Shown here: positions 42,480 through 51,998 of the stretch, piece after piece
How the letters are laid out: every line of letters starts with the position of its first letter
How positions within the stretch are numbered: position 1 is the stretch's first letter
Assembly: GCA_020832445.1 (NCBI GenBank)
Contig: JAFIEO010000029.1
Location: forward strand, 124,001-188,000
Direction: 5' to 3'
Source of the DNA: Paracoccaceae bacterium
Lineage (GTDB): Bacteria > Pseudomonadota > Alphaproteobacteria > Rhodobacterales > Rhodobacteraceae
DNA length: 64,000 bases
Translations under genes and position numbers: made by a program
Notes under the pieces: model-generated
The model's input: the letters and a program-made list of their open reading frames with translations, nothing else
Told to the model about the DNA's origin: nothing
The model's database searches: none

Positions 42480-45149
42480 TCAGAATTGCATTCTCAATCC
42501 GGCGGAGAACGTGCGGCCCGGCCCCGGCTGGGTCACAAGGCTAAGCGGATCGACGTAGAACGCGTCGGTCAGGTTCTCGACCCTGAAATGTGCGTTCACT
42601 GAATCGCTGATTTTGTATTCGACAAACACATCCGCCAATGTATGGGCTTCCCAATCCACCAGCGAAATGAAGCTCGATGCACCGGCGGCGGTCACATCCC
42701 CATGCCCGATGGCGCGACGGCCCGTACGGGTGACCTGTCCGCCAAGCGTCAGACGGTCATCCATCAGCTTCTGAGTAAGTGACAGGCTAAGGCTGTATTT
42801 CGGCGGCACCTGATTTGTCGCATAGTCACCATAAAGCGACTTGCCCTCGCAGGTGGACGCCGTGCGGCAGAATTCCACCTTGGTGTAGTAGTTTGCCGCA
42901 AAATCTGCCGTGAACCCGCCGGTTTCATAGGTTGTGGCCAGTTCAAGGCCCGCAAAACGGGCTTTGTGGATATTGTTTATCTCAATCAAGAAAGGCTGCG
43001 TTGTGACGACCCGCGCCAGATAGTCATCTACAGTAGAGTTGAAATACCCCAGCTTCACGCGAATATTGTCATCTGCCGTGAACACCCCGTCATGGGTATA
43101 GTTTGCGCCAATCTCCCAGTTCCGCGAGCGTTCAGGACGGGCGTTCGCATTCACGTTGAAAGAAAACGCCGATGAGGATTCAAACAGGTTGGGCATGCGC
43201 GCCGTGTTGGAGTAGTTTGCGTAGACTTGCAGATTTGGCGTCACATCTGCCGCCACCCCCAACGAGCCGCCCCACGCGCCACCATCAAGTTTTGCGCCAT
43301 AGGTATAGCCGCGGCGAGGAAGGAAGGGATCAATATTGCGGTCCCTGGACCAGTAATGCTGATATCGCAGCCCGCCGGTCAATGTCAGCCAGTCATTCGC
43401 CTCCCATTCGGCGCGCACATATCCCAAAGCCTCGTGACGGCGGGCGTCGCGCAGATCAAGCCACGTTTCCACGTCCCGCGTTCCCGGAATTGGCCGTGTA
43501 TCTTCCATGCGCCACGATACGCCGTATTCCAGTTTGACATTGCCCATGCCGGTGAACAGGCGCGATGTGTTGGACAGTTCCGCCCCCATCATTTCTGTCT
43601 TGGAACCGGGCAGGAAATCCGCAGGCAAACCGACCGAGACCGGATCACGCCCCCCGCCCCGTGGTGCGTTCCGCTGTTCCAGCCCTGTCCAGTAGAATGA
43701 CGCCCGAAAATCGATCAGATTGCTTTCCGCAGGACGCCAGCTGTAGTGCAGGCTGACACTGTCCAGATCCGTTTCGGTCATCTGTTCGCGTTGCGTTGCG
43801 CTGCCGTCGGTCAGGGTCTGGCGGCTGGCCATGACATCGCCATTCTCGCCACGAAACCCGGTATAACTCAGCCTGAGGCTATGACCGTCCCCGAAGCTCA
43901 GGCCGCTTTTGATCAGCCAGCTTTCGGTTGCGGACTGGCTGTTCAGCACCTCTTCGCCTGCGCGGTAGGGGGCGATTCCCTCAAGTTCGACATAGTCGAG
44001 GTAATCCTCACCCGGAAAACAGGTGGTGAACCAGCAACGCTCTCGCGGGCCGGTGAACACCGGCGTTACTGCGGGGCCTTTGGTGCCTGCATGGTAGTTG
44101 CCGCGTTCCCGTCTGGCATATCCTGCAAGAAAGTCGAAATTTCTGTCCTGTATCGCACCAATCATGGACCACGAGCTGCTTGTGGGCTTCAGGGCCGAAG
44201 GTCGGTTCATGCCAGTTGGCGAACCGACGGCGGTTCCCACCTCTCGCGGCTGGTTGGTGACGGTGTAGCCGGACCTGCTGCCTGCCACAGGGTCAGACGT
44301 ATTGCCGCTTGCTTCGACATTAAAACGAAACCCTGTCTTGCGCCCAGGTCTGACAATATCTTCGGCGGAAACCGTCCGCATGGCGATGTTGCCTGCATTA
44401 CCGAACGAACTGATATTCGCGCCTTTTTCAATGTCCACGCCAGCTATGAAATCCGGATCGACATAGCTGCGGTTGGAAACCCCTTGATATCCTTGATAGA
44501 CCAGCAAGGAATTCTCTGCGCCGTCCACAGTGGTCTGCACGCGCCCCATCCCCTGCATACCGCGGATGTTTGGATCAATGGCGCCTGCACCATTGCGGGC
44601 CTCGCCAGAGGAAACCCCGGGTGTGCTTCGGAACATATCTGCCGGGCTGCTGCCACGGAAACGTTCAATCCGCTCGCCCGGAATATTGGCCACCGCGCCG
44701 GGTGTGGTATAGACGGCCGCCTGCCCCGTGCCCCCGATCACCGTGATCGGGTCCAGCAGAATCGTGCCATCGGGCGCTAAATCATCAACCGGCGTCGCGA
44801 CCGGCCCGCCCGTTATGGTGACCGTGTTTGCATTGGTGAAGCGATAATTCAGCCCACTGCCCGACAGCAATCTGGCCAATGCCACATCTGCACTGAGAGC
44901 ACCATTTACAGCGTTGCTTTGCAAACCCGCAGTGATCCGGTCATCTACGAAAACCTGTAGGTTGCTTGCCCGCGAAAACTGCACCAAAGCCGTCGAAAGC
45001 GGTTGCGGTGCGATGGCATAGCTGTGCGTCGCTGCCGCTTCTTGTGCAAAGGCGCCTGATACGCCGACAGGTCCCGTCAATGATGTGCTCAGCAGCAAAA
45101 TCGTGGCAATCTGGCGCGCAGGCGCGCATCTGGGTGTCGCGGCTCTCAT
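42480..45149 (-). CDS. TonB-dependent transducing receptor (STN domain), probably for heme
   Basis: About 889 aa. After the signal peptide (ending SGAFAQ) comes an STN domain (YAIAPQPLSTALVQFSRASN, LARLLSGSGLNYRF), which signals to a FecR protein, then the plug (VANIPGERIERFRGSSPADM, FRSTPGVSSGEARNGAGAID) and a 22-strand barrel ending in an aromatic QF. A loop Cys pair (RCWFTTCFPGE) is present. Gene order fecR - receptor - heme oxygenase - exbBD - tonB implies heme or hemoprotein uptake. ATG 45149 is preferred because GAGGAAGGA lies upstream; an ATG at 45206 lacks a site. Confidence 0.9.
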   Translation of the reverse strand: MRAATPRCAPARQIATILLLSTSLTGPVGVSGAFAQEAAATHSYAIAPQPLSTALVQFSRASNLQVFVDDRITAGLQSNAVNGALSADVALARLLSGSGLNYRFTNANTVTITGGPVATPVDDLAPDGTILLDPITVIGGTGQAAVYTTPGAVANIPGERIERFRGSSPADMFRSTPGVSSGEARNGAGAIDPNIRGMQGMGRVQTTVDGAENSLLVYQGYQGVSNRSYVDPDFIAGVDIEKGANISSFGNAGNIAMRTVSAEDIVRPGRKTGFRFNVEASGNTSDPVAGSRSGYTVTNQPREVGTAVGSPTGMNRPSALKPTSSSWSMIGAIQDRNFDFLAGYARRERGNYHAGTKGPAVTPVFTGPRERCWFTTCFPGEDYLDYVELEGIAPYRAGEEVLNSQSATESWLIKSGLSFGDGHSLRLSYTGFRGENGDVMASRQTLTDGSATQREQMTETDLDSVSLHYSWRPAESNLIDFRASFYWTGLEQRNAPRGGGRDPVSVGLPADFLPGSKTEMMGAELSNTSRLFTGMGNVKLEYGVSWRMEDTRPIPGTRDVETWLDLRDARRHEALGYVRAEWEANDWLTLTGGLRYQHYWSRDRNIDPFLPRRGYTYGAKLDGGAWGGSLGVAADVTPNLQVYANYSNTARMPNLFESSSAFSFNVNANARPERSRNWEIGANYTHDGVFTADDNIRVKLGYFNSTVDDYLARVVTTQPFLIEINNIHKARFAGLELATTYETGGFTADFAANYYTKVEFCRTASTCEGKSLYGDYATNQVPPKYSLSLSLTQKLMDDRLTLGGQVTRTGRRAIGHGDVTAAGASSFISLVDWEAHTLADVFVEYKISDSVNAHFRVENLTDAFYVDPLSLVTQPGPGRTFSAGLRMQF

Positions 45150-45245
45150 CCGGTTAATTCCTTCCTCGTTCTTGTCTGTCCCGGAAGGCGTTTCATGCGC
45201 CCTCATATGAACAGACCCGCGAGAGGAGGAAGGTAATTATAAAGC

Positions 45246-45262
45246 TTGATAAAAATTATCAA
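45246..45262. promoter_or_regulatory. Palindrome between fecR and the receptor gene
   Basis: TTGATAA-AAA-TTATCAA is a perfect inverted repeat. It overlaps the fecR stop and lies 97 bases upstream of the receptor ATG. It could be an operator for an iron regulator or a site within a receptor promoter. Confidence 0.4.
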
Positions 45263-46191
45263 CTATAGAGAACGGCCACATTCGCGGGAAAATCAATCAA
45301 GGTCAGGCCAAGCGAATCCGCAATGGTTCTAAGCGCGTCATCGGGGTGATCCGCCTCGAACACGGCAGTGATGGGAATACGCGCGGTTGCTTTGCCCAAT
45401 ACCGCAATCCGCCCGCCACGATACCGTGCAAGTTCATCAACCACATCCTGCAAGGGCACAGACCGGAAGATAAGCTGTCCCCGTCGCCACGCCCCTATTT
45501 CGGTTTCATCAACTTCCGTTTTCGCAAATACCTGCCGGTGGTCAAAGCTGGCCTGCCACCCTGCATTCACGCGAACCGGCATGCCACTGGGCTGCCTGAT
45601 GGCCACCTTATGCGTTGCAACGGCAAGCTGTGCCCTGTCCGACCAGATGCGCAGGTTGAAACCCGCGCCCGCTGCATCAATCTCCGCCCCCATTGCCGAC
45701 ACTGAAAAAGGGCGGTGCGCATCGGGCGCAATGGAAAAATACGCCTCTCCGCGCAGCAGGGATAACCGGCGGTGATCCGGCGAAAAATCTAGGGCAAAGG
45801 CCGAACGACCGCCCAGATTGACCCGCGACCCGTCTGCCAGCGTTATATTGCGGGTCTCGCCTGCTGCTGTCTGTTTGTCGGCGCGAAACCCGGGACGGGT
45901 GACATGCCAACCGGCGGCTCCCGTCACCGCAGCACCTGCCAGAACGCCCAATGCATGGCGACGGTTTATCGCCTTGTCCCTTTTGCGCAAGGCAACCATT
46001 TCATGACGAACCGGATCGAAACTTGCCCAAAGGTCCTCTGCCTCTGCCCATGCGGCGCGATGCTCTGGCCCGGACTGAAGCCAGCGGTTGAATGCTGATC
46101 GGGTAGCATCTTCGCATTGCTCGTCGCGCAGCCTGACCAGCCATTCCAGCGCTTCGCGCATATGTGGTGTTTCGTCGTTCGTGTTTTGCAT
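45259..46191 (-). CDS. fecR: FecR-family anti-sigma/sigma regulator
   Basis: A 310-aa inner-membrane regulator. The cytoplasmic N-terminus (EALEWLVRLRDEQCEDATRS, FNRWLQSGPEHRAAWAEAED) is the FecR-N domain with conserved Trp residues; a TM segment (ALGVLAGAAVTGAAGW) leads to the periplasmic FecR domain (ITLADGSRVNLGGRSAFAL, LLRGEAYFSIA). It relays receptor occupancy to the FecI sigma factor. Its cognate fecI is not adjacent. It precedes the receptor gene by 109 bases. Confidence 0.92.
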   Translation of the reverse strand: MQNTNDETPHMREALEWLVRLRDEQCEDATRSAFNRWLQSGPEHRAAWAEAEDLWASFDPVRHEMVALRKRDKAINRRHALGVLAGAAVTGAAGWHVTRPGFRADKQTAAGETRNITLADGSRVNLGGRSAFALDFSPDHRRLSLLRGEAYFSIAPDAHRPFSVSAMGAEIDAAGAGFNLRIWSDRAQLAVATHKVAIRQPSGMPVRVNAGWQASFDHRQVFAKTEVDETEIGAWRRGQLIFRSVPLQDVVDELARYRGGRIAVLGKATARIPITAVFEADHPDDALRTIADSLGLTLIDFPANVAVLYS

Positions 46192-46327
46192 CAGATTCAG
46201 GCCTGTGTTCCCTGCCTTTCTGACACCCGAGAGCGGCGATAGAATTATCGGATCGGCGAAATAAATTCCAAACGGGACAGTTTTCAGCGCAAGCGACCGG
46301 CGGGGCTGCGGATTACCAGACGGCCCC

Positions 46328-46434
46328 TAGCGCATATCACGCTCATTCGCATTCACGAGATATGCTCTAACTTATTGATTTCGCATGTTCGAGAAGCTCA
46401 AAACCGGTTCCCACTTTTGAGCAACATACTCTAA
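46328..46434 (+). repeat. Intergenic palindromic repeat, copy C
   Basis: Same element as copies A and B, in the orientation of A, with both hairpins and TAG/CTA edges. It lies in the 368-base gap 46192-46559 between fecR and the zinc dehydrogenase gene, which holds no gene. Here it does not touch a stop codon. Confidence 0.88.
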
Positions 46435-46559
46435 ATATCGAAATTCGACGGCAAAACGATCCTATCGCGAATAGTCACATTTCGCGGGCGGGCCATCATC
46501 TTGCCGGACATGGCCAGATCACGCCTGATACGGATGTGACTCACATCCATAAAGGACAA

Positions 46560-47603
46560 TCAGCCAGCAGGCATTTCGATCTGGATTTTTACATCAGTCT
46601 CTCGTGCCTCGACCGCGCGCCCGAACGCGGCAATGCTGTCCCTGAATGCGAACGTTTCCGATATCAGCGGCTTGAGATCAACCTTGCCGGTCCCTATCAA
46701 TTCAATCGCGCGGTCATAGACATTGGCGTAGCGAAACACGGTTTCAATCCGAAGCTCTTTGGCCTGAAAACCGACGATGTCCATGGGGACCGGCTCTACC
46801 GGCATTCCCACCAGCACGACAGTTCCACCGGGCCGCGCAAGCGCTGGCAAGCCAAGAACTGCCGCGGCAGCACCACTGCATTCGAACACAACGTCAGCGC
46901 CCCAGCCACCGGTCGCCGCGGCGATCGCCTCTGCGGCAGAACACTGTCGGATGTTAATCGTATCGACCCCGTCATAGGCACCTATGATATCCAGTTTGGG
47001 CTGTGCCAGGTCGGCAACAAATACCTTCGCGCAGCCCCCGGCCAACGCGGCAAGTGCGGTCATCATCCCGATAGGCCCTGCCCCTATGACAAGGCCAACG
47101 TCGCCGGGTTGAATCCGCGCGCGCAATGCACTTTGAATACCTATTGCGAAGGGTTCAACCATTGCGCCCTCGGCAAAACTCATATTATCCGGAATGCGAT
47201 ATGTGAACGCGGCAGGGTGAATGACCTCAGGCGTTAAACAGCCATGGACTGGCGGAGTGGCCCAGAATTTTACGGACGGGTCAACATTGTAAATCCCGAG
47301 TTTGGAGGCTTTTGACGTTGCATCAGGAATGCCCGGTTCCATGCAAACGCGGTCACCAACAGTCAAATTCCGGACCTCGGTGCCTGTTTCCAGCACGACC
47401 CCCGCTGCTTCATGCCCAAGCACCATTGGCTCTTGCACAACAAACGGCCCGATCTTTCCGTGCGTATAGTAGTGAACATCTGACCCGCAGATACCGACGG
47501 TCCGGATGGCAACCCTGACATCGTGCGGCCCAACTTTTTGCTGAAACGGAATATCCCGAAGGGACAGCTTCCCTTTTCCTTCAAGCACCAATGCTTCAGC
47601 CAT
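46560..47603 (-). CDS. Zinc-containing polyol dehydrogenase (xylitol/sorbitol dehydrogenase-like)
   Basis: A 347-aa medium-chain dehydrogenase. The catalytic zinc ligands appear as Cys in [14 protein letters not shown] and the His-Glu pair in [22 protein letters not shown] replaces the structural Cys cluster, as in sorbitol and xylitol dehydrogenases. [19 protein letters not shown] binds NAD. ATG 47603 with AGAAGGG upstream is preferred over an extension to 47735. It oxidises a sugar alcohol to a ketose. No polyol transporter is adjacent. Confidence 0.92.
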   Translation of the reverse strand: MAEALVLEGKGKLSLRDIPFQQKVGPHDVRVAIRTVGICGSDVHYYTHGKIGPFVVQEPMVLGHEAAGVVLETGTEVRNLTVGDRVCMEPGIPDATSKASKLGIYNVDPSVKFWATPPVHGCLTPEVIHPAAFTYRIPDNMSFAEGAMVEPFAIGIQSALRARIQPGDVGLVIGAGPIGMMTALAALAGGCAKVFVADLAQPKLDIIGAYDGVDTINIRQCSAAEAIAAATGGWGADVVFECSGAAAAVLGLPALARPGGTVVLVGMPVEPVPMDIVGFQAKELRIETVFRYANVYDRAIELIGTGKVDLKPLISETFAFRDSIAAFGRAVEARETDVKIQIEMPAG

Positions 47604-47878
47604 ATGCGACCCTTCTATCTTTCTTTCTACGTTCGGTTCAAAAACCGGCATGTACACCATTCCATGATGGGGCGGAGTTCGCACAGTGTAAATGCCGGCG
47701 TGGCGCGCGGGCTTTGCGCGGCACAAATGCAGCAATTTTCCTATCAGACCTGCATGAAGCAGGTATCACAGGGTGCTGCCGACAAAAAGGACCGCCAGAA
47801 ACAGCCATTATTCGCTAACTGAGAGTCTTCCTGAAGAATACACAATCTGCGGTGGTGCAAAGAAACTTTGCTGGCATG

Positions 47879-47888
47879 CCCCCCCCCC
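47879..47888. repeat. C10 homopolymer tract
   Basis: Ten consecutive C, about 190 bases upstream of the second TonB receptor ATG, in the 477-base gap 47604-48080. Tracts of this length are prone to slippage. A sequencing effect cannot be ruled out. No other gene is seen in the gap. Confidence 0.6.
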
Positions 47889-47990
47889 GTTCCCCGCGCG
47901 CAGCCTGACGGCGGGGCCGCGATAGACCCGACGGGAAGGGCTGTGCTGCGCAAAAGAGTGTCGGGGCACAGAATGATGCTTTTGCACCAA

Positions 47991-48008
47991 AACATGCACT
48001 TGCATGTT
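47991..48008. promoter_or_regulatory. Perfect 18-bp palindrome upstream of the second TonB receptor
   Basis: AACATGCA-CT-TGCATGTT, 72 bases before the ATG at 48081. The core ATGCA/TGCAT also occurs in the inverted repeat beside the marR gene at 50723-50762. It is a candidate operator for a metal regulator or for that MarR protein. Confidence 0.5.
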
Positions 48009-48080
48009 ATGATGGCATTGCATAAAACGCCCTCAGCCAGGTCGATGCCAAGCAAGCCACCATTCCAGCAGGAGCTTGCC

Positions 48081-50081
48081 ATGACCCCCACCCTTGTTCC
48101 GGGCTACAACCGGCCACGCGCAGCATTCATCACATTGCTTTGCACCACTGCCCTAAGCATAGCCCACGGCCCTGCGGCCTATGCGCAGCAGTCCGGCGAA
48201 TTGCATTTGGGCCAGTTGGTACTGGACCCCGCATTCATGCGCGCGCAAGATACGGACGGCAACGCCGCAGACCGCGGAAACAGTCATTACGTTGCCGACG
48301 CAGAACTTGACCGCGCGCGCATGGGCAACCTGCGTGACCTGTTTTCGGGCATCGCCTCTGTGTCGGTTGGCGGTGGTATACCCGTGGCGCAAAAGATTTT
48401 TGTGAATGGCGTTGATATGCTTAACCTTGGCGTAACGCTTGACGGTGTTTCGCAAAACAACCGCATCTTTCACCACACATCCGCAAACGCCTTTGACCCC
48501 GGCCTGATGAAATCGGTCCGCGTGGATGCTGGTGCGGCAGCGGCAGATTCCGGGCCGCATGCGATGGCTGGCGCGGTTGTGATGCAAACCGTCGATGCAG
48601 CGGATATTTTGCTTGCTGGCAAATCTGTCGGTGGTAATTCGCGGCTTTCATACGCCAGCAATGGCCGCACGACAAGCGGCTCGGTCACTTTGGCCGCGCG
48701 GCATGGCGGGTTCGAGGGGGTGGGCTATCTGAAGCGCGCCGAAGGGCGAGAGTATCGCACTGGGGCAGGTGACACAGTTGCAGGCAGCGCCGCAGACATG
48801 ACATCGGGGCTGCTGAAATTCGCATATGAAACACCCGAAGGGCATCGGCTTGAACTTTCAGGCCTGCGGATGATTGATGACGCCTTGCGCCCGTTTCGCG
48901 CGAATATGATTGGTGTCGGCGCACCGAGAGAGCCGCGCCGCTATAACACGACACGCGACACATTCTCTTTTTCTTATGAAAACACCGCTGCCGACGGGTT
49001 TTGGGACCCGCGCATAGTTCTGGGGCGCTCGCGCGTGCGTGTTGGCGTGGACCAGCCATTTTCGCCTGCATTGGGCACCAGTTGGGGCGACAGTTCCACG
49101 CTGTCGGGCAAGGTAGAAAACCGCTTCCATCTGGGTGATCTGGGGTCGGTCACGGCGGGTGTGGATTACTATGACCGCAGCAGCGTCTACCGCGACAACG
49201 CCACAGCAGACCTGAAGGAATCCGCCCGAAATACCGGCGTCTATGCGCAGGCACGACTGGACCCGACGGACGCTTTGTCACTGTCATTTGGCCTGCGGTT
49301 TGATCGTCAGCACTTCACTGGGGTGAACGGATGGCAAAACAGCTTCAGCGGCTTTAGCGGCAATATATCAGCCGCTTACGCATTCACCGACGCGCTCAGC
49401 TTGCGGGCCGGGGCCTCCTCGGTGTTCGGGGGGCTGTCGCTGGAGGACAATTTCATTTTCAATCCGGCATGGGATTACAACGGCATGCGCGCCGCGCGTT
49501 CCACAAATTATACTATCGGGTTTGACTATGAGGCGGACCATCTGCGCCTTGATGGTGAACTGTTTCTGACACGGATCAATGATGCCCGCGTCAGCGTATA
49601 TGCCGGCAATGCCATCGGCGATGCCCAAAGCCGGGGTTTCAATCTGGGATTGGGCTATGGCTGGGACGGGGGATATATGCGTGCCAGCTATTCCTACAGC
49701 AAGGTCAACGTGGATGGTCAGGCAGCAAGCAGTTATGCAGCACTTGATCTGGGCGCACCACTGGGCGGGATTCTGGCAATCGAGGCACAGCACCAACCCC
49801 TTAACAGCGATTTCGCTTTCGGCGGCAGTGTGCAGGCAGCGCAATCCTATCGGACCATTGCCGCAGGGTCTGACCGTGCAATACCCGGTTATGCCGTTGC
49901 CAACCTGTTTGCGGAATATCACTCTCCTTACGTCAAGGGCCTTGTGGTTCGCGCCGAGGTCAACAACCTTTTCGACAAGTTATATGCTGATCGTGCAACC
50001 TATGGTGCAGATTATAACAGCGTAACACCATTCTATGAACCGGGCCGCAGCTTTTCGCTGACAACCGCCCTGCGGTTCTGA
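48081..50081 (+). CDS. TonB-dependent outer-membrane receptor
   Basis: A 666-aa protein with a signal peptide ending in AAYAQ, no STN domain, a plug (LRDLFSGIASVSVGGGIPVA, QKIFVNGVDMLNLGVTLDGV) and a barrel ending in SLTTALRF, whose terminal Phe is the usual outer-membrane signal. The substrate is not evident; siderophore, heme and metal complexes are options. ATG 48081 has AGGAG upstream and starts a good signal peptide, so an extension to 47868 across the C10 tract is rejected. A MarR regulator follows on the opposite strand. It would use the ExbB-ExbD-TonB system of the heme locus. Confidence 0.9.
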   Translation: MTPTLVPGYNRPRAAFITLLCTTALSIAHGPAAYAQQSGELHLGQLVLDPAFMRAQDTDGNAADRGNSHYVADAELDRARMGNLRDLFSGIASVSVGGGIPVAQKIFVNGVDMLNLGVTLDGVSQNNRIFHHTSANAFDPGLMKSVRVDAGAAAADSGPHAMAGAVVMQTVDAADILLAGKSVGGNSRLSYASNGRTTSGSVTLAARHGGFEGVGYLKRAEGREYRTGAGDTVAGSAADMTSGLLKFAYETPEGHRLELSGLRMIDDALRPFRANMIGVGAPREPRRYNTTRDTFSFSYENTAADGFWDPRIVLGRSRVRVGVDQPFSPALGTSWGDSSTLSGKVENRFHLGDLGSVTAGVDYYDRSSVYRDNATADLKESARNTGVYAQARLDPTDALSLSFGLRFDRQHFTGVNGWQNSFSGFSGNISAAYAFTDALSLRAGASSVFGGLSLEDNFIFNPAWDYNGMRAARSTNYTIGFDYEADHLRLDGELFLTRINDARVSVYAGNAIGDAQSRGFNLGLGYGWDGGYMRASYSYSKVNVDGQAASSYAALDLGAPLGGILAIEAQHQPLNSDFAFGGSVQAAQSYRTIAAGSDRAIPGYAVANLFAEYHSPYVKGLVVRAEVNNLFDKLYADRATYGADYNSVTPFYEPGRSFSLTTALRF

Positions 50082-50151
50082 CCAAGCGGTCCACCGATGC
50101 AACAGCGCAGCCCCGCAGCGGTGGACTGAAAAACCGATCTGTCACCGCGTA

Positions 50152-50646
50152 TCACGGATACAAGCGGTTTAGCACATCAAGCAAGGCATAGGCTTCTTGT
50201 GTGTCCAGCTTTGGCGCAAGGGCCGCGCGCACCTTGTCGGAATAGGCTTTCCACACACGGTCTTGCAGCCCGCGCGCAGCATCGGTTACGAAAATAGTCT
50301 GCCCTCTCCCTTTGCCGGATGCCGCCTTACGGTGAACCAGCCCGGCATTTTGCATCCGCGCGATATGGCGCGACACGGCATATTGCGGCACGAACAAGCG
50401 GCGTTGCAGATCCAGCATCTGCACCCCCCGTTCCCCTGCTTCTTCGGCGGCCAGCAGTATTTCATACCAGATGGGGTCGGCAATGCCATGCGCACGCAGC
50501 AGCGACTCGATCGGGGGCATATGCGTACGACTGATCCGCATCAGGGCAAAATGCACGCGTAAATAAGCAATCTGTGGGTCACTGTCGCCATAGCGGGCCT
50601 GTGCGCTGGACACGCGGAACGCGGGCTGTTCATCTTGGGTGCGCAT
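50152..50646 (-). CDS. MarR-family transcriptional regulator
   Basis: A 164-aa regulator with a winged helix (MLDLQRRLFVPQYAVSRHIA, RMQNAGLVHRKAASGKGRGQ, TIFVTDAARGL). It is convergent with the TonB receptor gene. The inverted repeat at 50723-50762, 77 bases upstream of its start, may be its own operator. The ligand is unknown. Confidence 0.9.
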   Translation of the reverse strand: MRTQDEQPAFRVSSAQARYGDSDPQIAYLRVHFALMRISRTHMPPIESLLRAHGIADPIWYEILLAAEEAGERGVQMLDLQRRLFVPQYAVSRHIARMQNAGLVHRKAASGKGRGQTIFVTDAARGLQDRVWKAYSDKVRAALAPKLDTQEAYALLDVLNRLYP

Positions 50647-50722
50647 GCTACCTCGCTGGTCGGTCAGATTTGTCAGGATGCGATCATGTTAATCCCTTAG
50701 GCCATGATGCGCGACAATCCTA

Positions 50723-50762
50723 CCAGATGCATCAGGTAGTCAAGCTATCCCGATGCATCTGG
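50723..50762. promoter_or_regulatory. Long inverted repeat between marR and lysR genes
   Basis: CCAGATGCATC (50723-50733) and GATGCATCTGG (50752-50762) are perfect 11-base arms around 18 bases; each arm holds ATGCAT. It lies in the 365-base divergent gap 50647-51011, which has no gene. It fits a two-site operator for MarR or the LysR protein. Confidence 0.5.
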
Positions 50763-51011
50763 CGTATCACAAAGATCCGGCAAGCGGCAACTCTCACCAT
50801 TCCCTGGCACGGCGCGGCTGACTCGTATGATTTATCACCCGGCGGTTCAAATCGCATGATCGACATTGACGCCAAGCTCCTGCATGATCTGCGCAAGATC
50901 GCGCGATGAAACAGGGTAGCGCACACAGAAAAATACCGCGAACCAAACTGCCTGTCTTGGATACTGCATGCCCTGTAAATCGCCCCATGTACCAGATCAA
51001 GGCGCCGTTCC

Positions 51012-51998
51012 ATGAGAGACATAAATCTAAAAGCGACGGAATATTTCGAGGCCGTGGCGCGCCTTGGCACTGTGACCAAGGCGGCACAGGAACTGGGCGT
51101 TTCTCCCTCGGCGGTCAGCCAGCAACTTGGGGTATTGGAAAGCCAGTTTGGCGTGCGTCTTTTTCGTCGTGAAAAACGCCGTCTGATCCTGACACTGGAT
51201 GGCGATCGCCTTTTCCAGACCACAACGCAGGCATTCAGCGCATTGCGCAATGCCCGCAATTCCATCGCGCGCCAACGCGATGCCCGCGCCCTGACGCTGC
51301 GCGTCAGCCCCAGTTTCGGGGTGCGGTGGCTGGGACCGCGCATTGCCAGTTTTGCTGAAGCAAACCCTGACTGGAACATTCGTATCGATGCCACGCCCGA
51401 TTTTTCCGCCTTCGAGACCGAAGCCGTGGATTTCGATCTGCGTTACGGGCTGGGCGGCTGGACCGGGCTGACCGTCGAGCGGGTCATGTCCGATCTGGTA
51501 TTGCCGCTTTGCAGCCCCGGGTATCGCGAGCGCATGCGCCAGCATGGCGAAAGTGCAGCACAGATTTTGCCCCACGCCCGTCTGATCGACAGCGTGAAGA
51601 CGGTTTATCGCTGGGATGTCTGGCTTGCCGTGCACCGGATAGATCTGAAGAATATCGCCTATCCTTTCCGGTTTGACCGGTCATCCATGTCGATTGAAAT
51701 GGCCAAGCAAGGCGGGGGTGTCGCACTGGACAATGCCCTTCTGTGCCGTGGCGAGCTTGCGCGCGGCGAGTTGGTTCCGCTTTTTCTGGATTGTCCGGTG
51801 ATCGAATTTCCGTCCTATTGGTTTGTCTGCCCTCCGCGCCATCTGAACCGGCGCATCGTCAGGCGATTTCTGGACTGGATCACCGCCGAGGCCCGGAAGG
51901 ACAGCGACCACACCCGCGCGTTGCTTGCACAAGCGGGATGCGATTTTCGTCAGGGGGACATCCAGAACATGCAGGTGCTTGCGCCCAATCTTCTTTAG
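51012..51998 (+). CDS. LysR-family transcriptional regulator (GcvA-like)
   Basis: A 328-aa regulator. The helix-turn-helix (YFEAVARLGTVTKAAQELGV, SPSAVSQQLGVLESQFGVRL) is followed by an effector domain with the GcvA-type RVSPSFGVRWLGPRI start. It is convergent with the TRAP large-permease gene, overlapping it by 4 bases at the 3' ends. It may regulate the TRAP-SDR-transketolase operon. Confidence 0.92.
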   Translation: MRDINLKATEYFEAVARLGTVTKAAQELGVSPSAVSQQLGVLESQFGVRLFRREKRRLILTLDGDRLFQTTTQAFSALRNARNSIARQRDARALTLRVSPSFGVRWLGPRIASFAEANPDWNIRIDATPDFSAFETEAVDFDLRYGLGGWTGLTVERVMSDLVLPLCSPGYRERMRQHGESAAQILPHARLIDSVKTVYRWDVWLAVHRIDLKNIAYPFRFDRSSMSIEMAKQGGGVALDNALLCRGELARGELVPLFLDCPVIEFPSYWFVCPPRHLNRRIVRRFLDWITAEARKDSDHTRALLAQAGCDFRQGDIQNMQVLAPNLL

